Below, piece by piece: positions 13,598 through 27,702 of a DNA stretch of 64,000 nucleotides; positions within the stretch are counted from its first letter, which is position 1, and the number at the start of each line of letters is the position of its first letter. The stretch covers positions 3,280,501-3,344,500 of the forward strand of contig NC_135555.1 of the NCBI RefSeq assembly GCF_964340395.1, given 5' to 3'. Under the pieces are notes generated by a model. It was not told the DNA's origin. It searched no databases and worked only from the letters and a program-made list of their open reading frames with translations. Made by a program: the position numbers and the translations under genes. Origin of the DNA: Glandiceps talaboti (taxonomy: Eukaryota > Hemichordata > Enteropneusta > Spengelidae).

Positions 13598-16500
13598 CAA
13601 AACTAATTTAGATATTAATCCTAAACTTTGAAATTAGATTATTAAGTTGAAAGTCTATTAATCATATGTTCTATTACTTTCAATGCGAATAATCGTTTTA
13701 AATACACCATGGGGCGAAATAAACAATGTGAATAATGTCGTCTCGATCTCTTACTTGTAATCATTCATTTACAAATGTAATAGTATACACTTACCAGAGA
13801 TGTTAAAGCGAAGTACGGTTACATTCCACACAACACGTAGGCCGTTGTCGAAGCTATCGAATAATTCCAAATATAATAATGAGCTGACACTTTTATTTGG
13901 CCATTATCACAGACAAGCCTGTGCCATCATACACTAGCTATATCGTATCTCTTTGGGATTGTTTTGAACCTTGGCACGCATGGCTATTACTTGTGACTCT
14001 TTCTTAAATATTATCAATACGTAGCAAAATCATTGATCGCTGCACATGAATTCTTTGGTCGCTGAATACAAAGTTCGATGAGAAAGTGAAATCATCGAGA
14101 ATGTAGGGTACGACGCCGATAGTTCTAAACGTGAAGAAAGTATCAACAGAGTCTGAAGGAAATGTTGAATTATTGTAGATAAAGCTTTGTGACATAAATA
14201 AAAACTTAAACATTTTGAGTGATAATAAAATGTAAGATGTTTGTTACCACATAGTGGGTGATGTGGGTGGGTAGTGTGTGAATCTGAGCAGAATACAATT
14301 ACAACTAGATGACATTTTAAAATCTTAACACATTGACAAGGTAATAACAAGTCATTAATTACGATAACTATTAACATATTTGCAAGGTTAGCAAGAGTCA
14401 TCACTCAACTACAAATATGTTCCCCGTGATTAGAATTAACACCGTAAGTATAAACACGCGTTTGTAATATTTCATGAAATGAAACAACAAATTTGATCGA
14501 ATAATATATAAATTGGATGTACTTTGTGACTTGAAAATAATTAACATCGAAGAAAGAAAATTTAAAGCGACAAGGATCTCGCAGAAAGCCTTTAATATGC
14601 ATGGTACATAGAATGTATGCGATGTTTCAGCTGATTTTGCTGTCCACAGAATATTTGTATGTCAGAGAAAAACTTCCAAAAGGTGAGGATAGTCTTTTTA
14701 ATAGGAGATACTACAGTGGCCATGACAACCTGAAAATCAAGAGTATAATGTCCACCAGTGATGATTTATATATAATGATTAAAAAAAAAATAAAACACAT
14801 TCTAGTACTGCATGGTTATGGATTATGTTTGTACAATAACATAATACGTTGGTAGAAAAGAAATTAATACTTGATCAGGTGACCTCCTATCATTACGCTG
14901 ATGGCATACGAGAGATTCAGCTGAAAGCTACGTAGTCGCTTTAAAACTAGATTCTAAATAGTTGACTTTACTGTAACTCACTATGTTTGTCATTTGAGTG
15001 TATGTAAGTCCAAAAAGGTGTCTTTTCTTCATACTTGAAAATCTATCTTGAAAATCCACAAAAAATAAAAGAAGCGTATCAGAAACCTTGATATATCAAC
15101 CACACAGTTCAAAAAAAGTATTTATTTGGTTCCGCTTACCCGACCGCACCTAGCTTTTCACTGCCGACCCTAAACTTTTTTTTACGTATTCGAGAAAAAA
15201 AATCGCAAAAATTGTGACGTCTCACGAGAAATAGTGGATACGGTAACAAACATCAACTTAAAAAGACAATATAAAACTATTCTCCAATCTGTAATGGCTG
15301 TATATCTGATACGAAGAAATAACACAGAATCGGAACCACACATTTTTTATTAGGCTTTATAGTAAAATTATTTACTATATAATAATAAAGTGCGTTGATT
15401 TAAGAGGAAATATTACATCAAAGTAACCGTCCTCTTTACACTTAATGGCTGGTTCAATCCGCTATTGAACGGCCTGGTAAACTTTATCATCGCATCGATT
15501 ACTGTCTGCACCTCTTCACATGATTACGAAGTCCCTGTATTAATGTGTTAACGTATTAAAATTATCTTTACGCTTGACTGGTGAGTAGCTGTCTTTCGCG
15601 ATCATATGTTTACATGTAATTTAATACCGCAAGAAATTTATGAGCTTCCACATATTCCTTTTTGAATCTGTTCGTGTGATTTTCCGTTATCCGGGTTGTT
15701 ATGTTGACTGGCCAGGTCTGGACACAATCTAATGACGTCAGATTGACGTCTCTTGATTTCCCGGGGCCTTTCCTATCGTATGACGTAACGTAGAAGGTCG
15801 TATGTCACTCTCTTAGAGATGAAATCAACAAGTTAAAGAGTGTCAACAAATGATAACCCATAAAGATGAAATGTTTAGACTCGAAACGTCAACTTTTATG
15901 AAGACTTTCGGACACTATACATTCTCAATAATTTTCTTCGTTCAACCAAGGAAAATATAAATGACCTAAGGGGGCTTGCTAGACGAGTAGTGATAAACCC
16001 AAAGATCATGAGTATTTTCTGGCTGAATGAAGAAAGATATTGGGGAATAATATGATCCGTACGTCCTCAAGCTTTAAGTATAATGTTTGAAAAATCTGGT
16101 AAAATGGTGAATTGGAACATTCTGACACATTTTAAGCACTGCAGAACCAGTGAAACACGGGTTGTTAGGACGACCAGGGACCGGGTATATAATCCATATT
16201 TCCTGTTTACTGAAAATATATTAGCTTGCGCATGGTATAATTTCCTGAACGCATGTGTGTACATTTGCCTCTACACTTCCTGGCAGCAGTCCTAACAGTG
16301 TTAACGTAATTGAACCTTTGTCATCGTGCATGGAACTGATTTTAAGAGTTCCGGGTATCACAATTGTGCTTTGTCCATTTTCACCTCAGTTTTACCGCTT
16401 TTTCCACATTACATTTTACTTTTAGAATGAACACCGCCAAATCATATGCTCTTTAACAGTTTTCAATTTAAACGGTGGAGAGTTAATAATGTCATTTTAT

Positions 16501-17064
16501 GTCGTTTTTTTTCTAGTTGTTGATAGTGTCAATCTCTTGGGCTATTATTCTACCACATTAGACACCATTTAATCAGACATTTGATAACTTTCCAACGAAA
16601 CCTGAGAAGTTGGGAAAGTTTACTTGTTAATTGTAGATGTATATATAAATTCAAACTCAAACACAAAATAAAACCGCGGTCAGTTGTTCAGCAGAGTAAG
16701 TAAATACAACACACCTACAACCTACGTTTGTTCTCTCACTTTCGTTGTTCGTTATAACACTTTTTGCAAAAGGCCTTTCAATAAAATAATCTGCATGTGA
16801 TGTCCAGGTTTCCATATCATTGTGTGCTCGAAATCATTTTACGATGGATTCTCAACAAAAGTGTAATAAGGATGAAATGATTATAACAGGCCCTATTTTA
16901 CAGGGTTATGAATGACAACTCAGATAACTTGATTGTCAGTAAGTACATTTGGGCAAGCTTCTGCTGTGCCAACAATTAGTCCAATTAAGTTTAATCGCAC
17001 ACACGCGCTCGCGCGCTCGCACACACACCCACACGCACACGCACATACACATACACATACACAA
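13598..17064. other. intergenic, no gene seen
   Basis: No gene that I can support. Several short open frames occur on both strands, but none carries a recognisable domain or continues through plausible splice sites. A CA/CG-rich simple repeat lies at about 16998-17063, just before the MITE fragment. Confidence 0.5.
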
Positions 17065-17275
17065 GGGACAATCGCACAATGTGGCCCAAGCTCAATGAAC
17101 GAACTGCTTTCGTTTAGGACAGACCTCCTCCCCCCTAAATGAACCGACACATTTATATATGATGTAAACCATGGTGACAATTGTAGTGGTCACACCATTA
17201 CGATCGATGATAAACACATCAAAATATTATCGGAAACCCAGCACCATATCTCACATTAGAAGTAAATACAGAAAT
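17065..17275 (+). mobile_element. PIF/Harbinger-like MITE, truncated copy
   Basis: Starts GGGACAATCGCACAATGT, followed by an 'AAGCTCAA..AACGAAC' stretch. It aligns through to about 17275 with the left half of the copy at 29424-29849 and with the copy at 53538-53868. The right terminal repeat is missing, so this copy is broken. Confidence 0.65.
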
Positions 17276-18116
17276 TAGGTCATAAACCGTAAATCGGTAA
17301 AAAGGCGTGATACTCCGAGTTACGGCTTATGACCTCCTAATTTAATGGATTTATATACTAGTATATATAGCTTATTGTAAAATCAGGCCTCCTTGATGCT
17401 CATGATCGACAAATAACATACTAATATCTAGGTCAAAAATAAGTCAACTATGTCGCATTCAACGTCAGATGATCATTCACTGTCCGTTTAACGATTTATA
17501 GTTCATTTTAATGATTTCAACTCTAAGAGAGTGACCTCTGACCTTCTACGTGGCGTCATCATTTTAATTGTGAGTGTTGCAACAACGTTTAATTATTAAC
17601 TTGACTTGATTAACTGAGCTTTGTAAATTGAAAGTTAAGACATCCCACAGTGAGTCTGTTTAATTTAATATCATGCATACAAATGTGAAAATTAAGACAT
17701 CCCACAGTGATGCTATGTATTAAATTTAATATCATGTATGAAAGTCGTTTTGTTTGCCAACAGCCTTGAAGGTCAGTTTGATAACTAGTGGTAATATAGA
17801 TCAGACGATTATAACAAATGGAAATCACCGGTAAAAGATTGTAACAGATGTTCGTGATTTGAGTAAAGATAAACCATACACAGTGTTAACAAACCAAGTA
17901 TACTCATTAAATTAACGACTTTCATACTAATCAATACAATGTTTAATTATTTACAAAGTGTCATAACAAAATCTTCTTCATTCCATTGGCCTAGGTGGGG
18001 AGTATACGCCTTCGAATACAAATGCCGTGTAAACGCGATAGGTGGTGGGCAAAGTGCATAACACCAGAGTAAGTGAAACAGAAGGCATGCTAAAATGTCT
18101 AACTTGTTCATTTAAC
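17276..18116. other. intergenic with a small tandem duplication
   Basis: Nothing coding seen. At about 17630-17740 a unit containing 'TTAAGACATCCCACAGTGA..TTTAATATCATG' occurs twice in tandem, slightly diverged. Confidence 0.55.
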
Positions 18117-18480
18117 CACAGGGAACAGGACAAATAATCAGTGTTGTTCTCGCGATTTCCATATTTCTAATATTATTTTCTGTATATTTCAAATAAAGTT
18201 TTAAATACTGTTTCCTCTCACTGTTTTTTCTTTCTATTTCCTACCTGATATCAATGTCTTATCTGAGTTTATCAGCTTTGCATTTATTAGTAGCTTACTA
18301 ATTCAAGAACAAACTCACTACTTATTTGCCCAATTAACGCATTAAGCCGTGAGTGTAAACATCCACTGATCCGACTAATGGAGGTAACACGGATTACCTT
18401 TATTTGAAATATACAGAAAATAATATTAGAAATCCGGAAAATCGCGAGAACAAAACTGATTATTTGTCCTGTTCCCTGTG
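18117..18480. mobile_element. TIR element, 7-bp TSD, CACAGGG terminus
   Basis: Inverted terminal arms of about 80 bp: the left begins CACAGGGAACAGGACAAATA, the right ends with its reverse complement, and both arms contain TCGCGA/TCGCGAG-type sequence. The flanks carry a perfect 7-bp duplication, ATTTAAC (18110-18116 and 18481-18487). The 364-bp element has no transposase. It shares the first eight bases CACAGGGA and the duplication length with the element at 9026-9461, while the interiors differ. Confidence 0.8.
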
Positions 18481-18539
18481 ATTTAACATGTAGTTTCACC
18501 TATGGTAAAATATTTCTATTACGGAAAACGACTCCGCAC

Positions 18540-18760
18540 ATAGTAAAAACTCACTGTTGGTTCAGTACATTGTAAAAACGTATACGTTGGCAGGACATCG
18601 TAAAAACCTATGTGTTGGGCAGTACATAGTAAAGACGTATGTTGAGCAGTACCCAATAAAACGTAGGTGTCAGGCAGTACCTTGTAAAAGCCTGTACGTT
18701 CGGCCTTACATTGTAAAATCACACGTGTTGTATGTTGGCTCGGTAAAATGTTTTGTAATC
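18540..18760. repeat. degenerate tandem repeat, about 36-38 bp unit
   Basis: About five to six diverged copies of a unit like 'GCAGTACATTGTAAAAACGTATGTTG'. The open frames read across both strands of this stretch are by-products of the repeat. Confidence 0.6.
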
Positions 18761-19305
18761 CGTTCAATATTAACCGAATTAACTTTTTTTAAATGGAGGA
18801 ACATTCTCTTACTTTAAGCTTTACTTTAATGCAATGATTGCCTCACCTAAATATTATGTTCCTTGTAAACTTGTAATGGTTATCGATCATTTTGAAAATC
18901 AACTTATTATCACAATCGGCTTGGAAAATATAGCGAATGCCCTTGTCTCGTGATTAAAACTAGTTAGATCAGAACTTGTTTCATAGGAATTCGCTTTGAC
19001 ATTGATACATCGGTACATTAATGATTAATTTCACGCTCATTTGTTCTTAGCTGAAAACGATAATGTAATGAAATGGATTTCCCAGAAGAAAATACTCGAA
19101 TTTCTGGGAAGTGTGTTCCCTTTATATATAAAATGCTGCAATTTGAGACAAAATTTCTCTTTTTGTTAAAGAACTTGATCTGAAGTTATATTCTGTAGTG
19201 GGATAGTGGGAGAGACGAGATGGAATTGATATATTACTTGACACTGGATTATATACTTAACTTTATACACAATACACAATATAGAATACAGCGAATAGAG
19301 GTAAA
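18761..19305. other. intergenic, no gene seen
   Basis: AT-rich sequence with no supported feature. Confidence 0.5.
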
Positions 19306-20191
19306 TACAGCAGACGAAAGTAAGCTGTGCAGGAACAAAAGTCAGAACAGATACAATTGTTGCATGTGTCAATATCTGTCTCTTGCAGAGGGTGATTTAT
19401 ATACATTGTAATACAACTGTTGCATTATCTGTCTCTTGCAGAGGGTGATTAAATACATTGTAATACAACTGTTGCATTATCTGTCTCTTGCAGAGGGTGA
19501 TTAAATACATTGTAATACAACTGTTGCATATGTCTGTCTCTTGCAGAGGGTGATTAAATACATTGTAATACAACTGTTGCATTATCTGTCTCTTGCAGAG
19601 AGTGATTTATATACATTGTAATACAATTGTTGCATTATATGTCTCTTGCAGAGGGTGATTTATATACATTGTAATACAATTGTTGCATTATCTGTCTCTT
19701 GCAGAGGGTGATTAAATACATTGTAATACAACTGTTGCATTATCTGTCTCTTGCAGAGAGTGATTTATATACATTGTAATACAATTGTTGCATTATCTGT
19801 CTCTTGCAGAGAGTGATTTATATACATTGTAATACAATTGTTGCATTATCTGTCTCTTGCAGAGGGTGATTTATATACATTGTAATACAACTGTTGCATT
19901 ATCTGTCTCTTGCAGAGGGTGATTTATATACATTGTAATACAATTGTTGCATTATCTGTCTCTTGCAGAGAGTGATTTATATACATTGTAATACAATTGT
20001 TGCATTATCTGTCTCTTGCAGAGAGTGATTTATATACATTGTAATACAACTGTTGCATTATCTGTCTCTTGCAGAGGGTGATTTACTAAACAAAGACTAC
20101 ATGAAAGACAGCGAGTGCAAGCGACAGACAAAAGTAACAATTGTATCCGTTCTGACTTTTGCTCGTGCACAGCTTACTGTCGTCAGCTGTA
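19306..20191. mobile_element. TIR-bounded element carrying a 52-bp minisatellite
   Basis: Two arms of about 56 bp in inverted orientation (19306-19361 and 20136-20191; left arm starts ACAGCAGACGAAAGTAAGCT) enclose about 14 copies of a 52-bp unit. Each unit contains TGCATTATCTGTCTCTTGCAG and then GAGTGATTTATATACATTG or a GGGTGATTAAATACATTG variant. Arm identity is high but not perfect. No target-site duplication could be fixed. It looks like a non-autonomous DNA element whose core has expanded as a minisatellite. Confidence 0.7.
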
Positions 20192-20731
20192 TCAACGAAA
20201 TAAGCAAATAAAAACCTATACGTTTACCATTGTATAAACATCGTGATTGTGGAGGCAAATGTCTAAATGTCTATATTTAGGACTTTTCACTTCAAAACCG
20301 ACGCATGACTCGATAATTTGGTACATATCCTGAGTTGGCAAAATTATATAAGATTCGAAAATGTAAATGATACTAAATGTTAACCTGTCTAGCACATGTT
20401 AAGTTTGTAGTTTTCCTGCCTCGTTTTAACCACGTTACACACGTCATTGTTAACTATCATTTCTGTATACCTTCTAACAGTGTTGCTTGGACAGTTCAGT
20501 TGATTGGTAAAAGCTTTCGTCCGTATGAAAACTATATGCAACTGAAATGCATAGCACACAATATTTAATCACACGCAGAATCTTAATTTCGAAATATTCC
20601 ATCCACAATGGCTTACCACTTTCGACGAAATAGAGAAGTTATTTTTGTATGGTTTATAACATCAATGTCTCAAGGTTGAAATAACATTGTTTAGACGTCT
20701 GAAATGTATTTTATTGATTTCTTTAATTCGC

Positions 20732-20770
<39 letters not shown>

Positions 20771-22802
20771 CATATTTCTAATGATAATTATTATATAATG
20801 TTTATTCTTGAGACATTTCCTTGATTAAATGTATACACCTATAATTATGGTCTTGCCATTAGATGGATCTTTCTAAAAGAGATAGCTTTGCCATTATATT
20901 TAAAGTACGTCACTAGAGTTTATGCTCTAACTATAGACTAGACATTTAGAACATTAAGACACTACTGCCTTATCGATAGGTGTTGTACGTATTGTAGTGG
21001 TTAATTACTGTATTTTTTATATTTCTGAAAGCATTCATACTCATCTGTGTTGTTCAGGGACCCTCTGATCTGACTATCATTGAATAAGTTTAAAGAGACT
21101 AGAGTCAACTTGAAACACTTGTTTTATCTAAATGTTATATAATATACGTAAAACCCATCTAACATTTTATCATGCAATTTATCATGTCTTGAAATTATGA
21201 TCAAGTCACTCTGTACTGATAGTGAGTGTATTCATGTGTGAATCATTCCTTTAATAGTTGGTTTGCGTAGCTGTTTTGCAAGAGATCTCATCGCTACGAG
21301 TGGTAGCTCATTTTATCATTTAGCAGCCGCTATGGTAACTATGTTAATTTACTATACATTACTCAATTTTAACCGATAAAGCAATGCTCAAAAGCAACAT
21401 TGGCATCGTAACATTTAATGACAAATAACCGGAAACTAAGTCATTCGCGGACAGTAAGTTACATGTAATATAAACAATATAACCCCATTTCTTTAAGCTT
21501 AATGTCCGTAATTCTGTATCAAGTTACAGCATACCTTTAAATATTCAAAACCATTCTGCCTCAAGGATGTGGTCGAAATTCAATGCATTCTTAAAGTGTG
21601 ATATAGGTTTCTTGTTGATTCTTAAAATAGAAATCCATGCAGGCATTGAGACAGACAAAACTCATTGACTGTGTGACTGTGTGACATTCGTAAGACTCTC
21701 AGATTGGCGTAACATGTCCGTTATCGGAGATTTCCTAAGGATTTTTACACAGAATTTGTATTTAGTATGTAGATGCCGTGCTATATGACTGATATTATCA
21801 TAAAGTCGTTAACCTCTTTTCCTAAGGACTCTTATACCTATTTGTATTTAGTATGTAGATGTCATGCTATATGACTGATATTATCATAAAGTCATTAACC
21901 TTTTTTCTAACATGGATATTTAGTTAGTAGAAGAAAACATCAGAAATGTTATGAGCTATAGCCCCGATAGCTATTAACTATGAGTTGACGGTTGCTTTGG
22001 AATACAATACACCATATTGACTGATGACTGACCGCGTTAGCTCTTGGCAGTACAACAAGGATTTTGATAGGAAGCATGCAACATAGCCTTTACAGGTAGT
22101 CCAAACCTGAATTGAACTGTGTAGAAGGGAATTGGTAGGTTTACATGTCTTTGTGTGTATCATAAAAAAATCTTAGACCACCGTAGAAAATATAGTTGGG
22201 TGAGAAACAAAAAATTTATTGTGGGAATTTGCTCCATAAAAAGGCTATAATATATATATACTTACCCTTTCATGACTTTATCTTAGCTGTCTGATCTTAA
22301 AGTCGTGATATATATTGGAGAACTTTGAAATCTTCTCTAGGATTGTAGGAAGACAAGTACTCTGCTGTGCACTGTGGTGGAAAGAACTATGGTTAGCGAT
22401 TGTAGCTTTCCTTGAGTCAATCCTTTTATCCAGATCACGTGGTCAAAATCGCGTGGGATACTTCGGCACGATTGGCCCAAAAAATCTCCCAAGGGATTGG
22501 TGCCATTGTAATTCAAATACCAAAAACCTTGCTCGTTACTTCGTCTTCAGTGTATTAGATTTCATATCGGTAGTGATTTCAATTCATTTAATGTCACCAA
22601 AGTGATATTCCGTGATGTAGTGTATTCGATGTTTTCATTTTGTAAATATTATTGCGAAATAGAAATATCGACCAGGAATGTTAACTTTGCGAGTATTCAT
22701 CAATAAAGTAAGAAGGTCAACCTTTCGACTCAAATAGTTAAACATCCTGATAATAATTTTTTTGCAATCGATGATATAGCAATTATGTAATGATACATAG
22801 TT
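20192..22802. other. intergenic; 2-copy tandem duplication near 21740-21905
   Basis: No supported gene. A (TATT)n run lies at about 20733-20770. A unit of roughly 90-100 bp ('TTTGTATTTAGTATGTAGATG..CTATATGACTGATATTATC') is present twice in tandem at about 21740-21905 with a few differences. Confidence 0.55.
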
Positions 22803-23130
22803 GTATGTATGTATGTATGTATGTATGTATGTATGTATGTATGTATGTATGTATGTATGTATGTATGTATGTATGTATGTGTGTGTATGTATGTATGTAT
22901 GTATGTATTTATGTATGTATGTATGTATGTATGTATGTATGTATGTATGTATGTATGTATGTATGTGTGTGTGTGTGTGTGTGTGTATGTGTGTATGTAT
23001 GTACAAAAAAATAGAGGTAGGTAGGTAGGTCGGTGGGTTGGTGGGTGGGTGGGTGGGTGGGTTGGTGGGGTAGGTAGGTATTAAGGTAGGTAGATTGGTG
23101 GGTGGGTAAATAGGTGGGTAGGTAGGCAGG
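22803..23130. repeat. (TATG)n microsatellite followed by degenerate (GGTA/GGTG)n
   Basis: Nearly pure TATG/GTAT repeats run from 22803 to about 23003, with GT-rich interruptions, then imperfect GGTA, GGTT and GGTG units to about 23130. All long open frames here are repeat translations on both strands. Confidence 0.95.
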
Positions 23131-23451
23131 TATAACCTATAGTGAACTACTATCTATCTATGTACACTAATCAAGATGTAAGTACCATTCTTCCATCACA
23201 GAAGGTTGTAATTACTTTAACACTTCTGCTGGCTATCTTTTTTATCATTTATCACACTGGACATTAAAGGTGATGTGAATCACCGAACTTTGGTCTCTAG
23301 TGTATTTTGCTATCACCAGAGCTGCTTAGTCACTTTATATTGGATATTACATTACTTTGTCTTCAAACACAGGACTAAAGTAACTGTTTTCAAATTCGTT
23401 GTAACATTGTTTCCTCTTTGGGCCTGTGGCCTTATTGTTCTGAAATAAACT

Positions 23452-24243
<792 letters not shown>

Positions 24244-24245
<2 letters not shown>

Positions 24246-25869
24246 ACTTTGTACCAAAACAATAGCTGCACAGAATTGACTACCAAACATATTTTATAGC
24301 AATAGATATTGAAACTATAAAATTATTTTGATATCAATTGACATGAAACAGAGTAATTTTCATTGGTTGGTTTGAGAAACCACTATTTGGATGTGCAATT
24401 CCAGTTATGAAGGTTTTAAAAGATAAATGTGGTATCATTTCATTTAGAAGAAAAGAGTATTCAAAAGTATGTTCATGCAATATGACGGTCACATCTATCA
24501 TTCACAATATTTTATTGACTTTTAGCATTTTGATAACTTAATTGATACTTTTCAGATATCTTTATTTTTATTTCACAAGCGAGATTGGGCTGTCCATATA
24601 ATATGTAATTTCCATGTAGGGAATGTCGTCTGCTGATGAAGTGTTGCCAGACGTGGTGCCTGTTTAATATCTACATGGCGAAGCCTATAATCAAATGACA
24701 ATACCTACAACACATGACGAACAAAGTACAAATGTACAAATTAAAGTAGTTATCATACAAGAAACACTTTTTCACTCAATGTTGATTGACATTATTGAAA
24801 GTAAACCGATATTGTACAATGGAAATGTTTACCCCAGTCCATCAGGTAGTCTTAGTCTACGTAAAAATCTCTATTACTTCTAGATCTGTTACATTATTAG
24901 TGTATTGTCAGATTTGAAAGCCCCTTTAATGCTCCTTTCTAATGTAATCTACCCAACTCTCTGTGCATTTGTCAAAGTAATAAATGTAACATTCTAAAAT
25001 CAATTAAAACTGCTTATCTTCATTCACTTTATGTTTCACTTCAATGCCGTGTTGCTTCGATTCAGACAGAAATATCGTTTGTACGTGATGTTTATGATGA
25101 GATACTTTCTTCAGAGAGCTCATAAGCTTAGGCAGTCTCAGTCTAAAGGTTCCTTTTAAGAAATCAGTCTAAAATAATGTACGTTATGTCACAAATATTT
25201 TGCGACCAATGAAATTGATTTTTCTATATTACTTCTTTCTTATGTAATATTACCATCTCTTTGCCAATTGTCTATTTGCCAATTTAATGAATATAATATT
25301 CTAAAATCAATTCCAAGTGCTTATTTTCATTATCATTTTATGTTTCACTTCAATTCCGTGTTGCTTTGATTCAGACAGGAATATCGTATGTACATGACGT
25401 GTATAATGAGATATTTTCTTCATGAGGTGTGGATTGTCAATATCTAGGTAATCACCTGTCGTTACAATTATTAAGTTCTACAACAATGGCTATTGCAATA
25501 TGCTTCGGATTTACTTATACAAAGAATGAACATTTTCATTTATATTCACGTGTGACTCTTGAAATATGTGAACGTTTACAATCTCCGACAACTTAGTTTT
25601 TCTAAACGGGTTGGGTTTAGCCATATATGGTATTAGAAATTCGACGAGCGAAGCGTTGTTAGGAGCTACGTAACATTAAAGCGAATATAACATGATCTGA
25701 GCTTGGTTAATACTTCGTTTGTGTTAAACGTTTGAGCTAAATTAAATTGATACCTCTTGACAGGCAAATTAAAAAAAAAATATAAGGGTTGGATCACAGA
25801 TTTGTTTTCCTCGGGAAACTTTTAATATACGTTTTGAATTATGCAACTTTTTTTTGCAACAGTTATAAA
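24244..25869. other. intergenic; diverged direct repeat of about 190 bp
   Basis: No gene supported. A segment at about 24935-25120 recurs at about 25230-25425. Shared landmarks are 'ATTCTAAAATCAATT', 'TTTATGTTTCACTTCAAT' and 'GATTCAGACAG'. The two are roughly 300 bp apart and moderately diverged. Confidence 0.55.
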
Positions 25870-26290
25870 ATGAATTAATGGCTAAAAGGTCAGTCTCTCG
25901 CCTATAGCTACAAGGCCCCTGGTTCGAATCCTAGCCGGGGAAGGGTGAGTAATTTGTAGACAAATTTACACGGTTCAAGACGTGGGAAGGTTGAAAGTTA
26001 TGTGGAAGGTGTGTGAGCAAGCCGCGCGTGAAGGAGTGCGAAAGTGGTTATAAAATGAATTAATGGCTAAAAGGTCAGTCTCTCGCCTATAGTTACAAGG
26101 CCCCTGGTTCGAATCCTAGCCGGGGAAGGGTGAGTAATTTGTAAAGAAATTTACACGGTTCAAGACGTGGGAAGGTTGAAAGTTATGTGGAAGGTGTGTG
26201 AGCAAGCGTGAAGGAGTGCGAAAGTGGTGCTGAGGTTAAAAGCTGGGTGAAAGATGTGTGAGCAAGCGTGAAGGAGTGCGAAATGTATCA
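25870..26290 (+). mobile_element. tandemly duplicated tRNA-like SINE or tRNA pseudogene
   Basis: A unit of about 188 bp occurs twice (starting near 25861 and 26048), followed by a partial third copy of its 3' part. Each full copy has an A-box-like TGGCTAAAAGGTCAG and a perfect B-box GGTTCGAATCC with CCGGGG after it, then a shared body containing 'GGTTCAAGACGTGGGAAGG' and 'GTGTGAGCAAGC'. The tRNA-like head lacks convincing acceptor and T-stem pairing. The copies differ at few sites. Confidence 0.6.
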
Positions 26291-27475
26291 TTTGATATGC
26301 TTGCACGTGAATCAGTGTCTTAATTTTTCAATGTCATTTGTAACAAAAAACTTTGTGTGGGACGAAAAACACCGTGCCGCATAATTGAAACTCTGTAGTC
26401 ACTCTGGTTTGGTTGTAACTACTAGTTTTAAGTTTAATTTTAGAAATTAGAACCTAACTTATCTCTTATTTTAAAAATTGACGACGATACTGAATGTAGC
26501 GATGATGCAATGTGTAGTATATGAACGTAATCAGAAATGTGTGACTCTATAAAATGATGTCGAGTATGATTAAACCACAGCACCCTGCTCGAGTATGTTA
26601 GAGCGTGACAAAAATGAATATTCAAAGTTGATAATATTTCAAAATTAACCGTACACCAGCTGCTCTCATCTAAAGTTTTCTTCGCATGAAATAAACGAGA
26701 GATAAATATTTCTTGTATAAATGAGAAGTATATATTACAAAACACCGAACTCTTCGACTTCACAAACAACAGCATGAAATTCCCACACTTTCATCATGAA
26801 ATGTTTAACGGAAATTCAGTCTCATTTCAAGCTAGAGCCAAGAAGGATACTTTGGCTATGTGTGAACGGGGTTCGTGGTTTTGGCTCCGTCTAGGCTATA
26901 GGGTCTCCAATGAGCCAAAATCGTTCACATCCTTACGTTTCATAGGATGACACCCGTCATTAATTCACTATAGCTATAGCACACATTAGTCTGAGTAGAC
27001 AAACCTCATCACGTTTTCATTAGTACGATTGTCTCGAATTCTGCAGTCCGTTATTTATCGACTTCCGGTGGAAACATTTATTTGATTGTCAAAATTATCA
27101 GCATGTTAATTAAACATCTAGACAGAAACCTTTAGTTGACTTTATTACATTGATTACATGCCTAATAATCTAACGGTGATATGATACACCATGATTGGTT
27201 TACATTTTAGTCGATTTCAGAAACTAATATTAATGGTTTTATTTTACTTAATTGTCGTATATATTATATGTATAGGGTTAAATAACCACAAGCTTAATTA
27301 AAACTTCGTGTCGATTACTTGAGTGACAACCTGTCACTTTCCATGGGTTACAATATCGCTTTTCGATAAGACTACATCATACACAGAGAGAACATAAAGA
27401 CATATTATATTCTAATTATATATACAGCAGATCTGAACTCTACATAGTAGTGGAAACTGGTGCTTTATAAATTCA
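26291..27475. other. intergenic, no gene seen
   Basis: A minus-strand open frame of 111 codons lies at 26440-26775, but it has no recognisable motif and no splice context, so I do not call it a gene. Confidence 0.5.
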
Positions 27476-27476
27476 C

Positions 27477-27515
<39 letters not shown>

Positions 27516-27702
27516 GTGAGTGAGTGAGTGAGTGAGTGAGTGAGTGAGTGAGTGAGTGAGTGAGTGAGTGAGTGAGTGAGTGAGTGAGTGAGTGAGTGAG
27601 TGAGTGAGTGAGTGAGTGAGTGAGTGAGTGAGTGAGTGAGTGAGTGAGTGAGTGAGTGAGTGAGTGAGTGAGTGAGTGAGTGAGTGAGTGAGTGAGTGAG
27701 TG
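27476..27702. repeat. (TGAT)n(TGAG)n microsatellite
   Basis: TGAT units from 27476 to about 27515 are followed by almost uninterrupted TGAG units to about 27702. This is another case where two pure blocks differ by one base. Confidence 0.95.

Noticed and set aside
14030-14404. Minus-strand 124-codon open frame as a possible gene
   Set aside because: No recognisable motif or splice context, and atypical composition for a protein; likely chance.
19306-20191. CRISPR-like array of regular repeats
   Set aside because: The 52-bp units are contiguous with no unique spacers, lie between inverted arms, and the genome is eukaryotic.
22790-23028. Long open frames of repeated Met-Tyr-Val-Cys
   Set aside because: They are frames through a (TATG)n microsatellite; all frames on both strands stay open.
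26440-26775. Minus-strand 111-codon open frame as a possible gene
   Set aside because: No domain, no supporting splice sites and no neighbouring exon.
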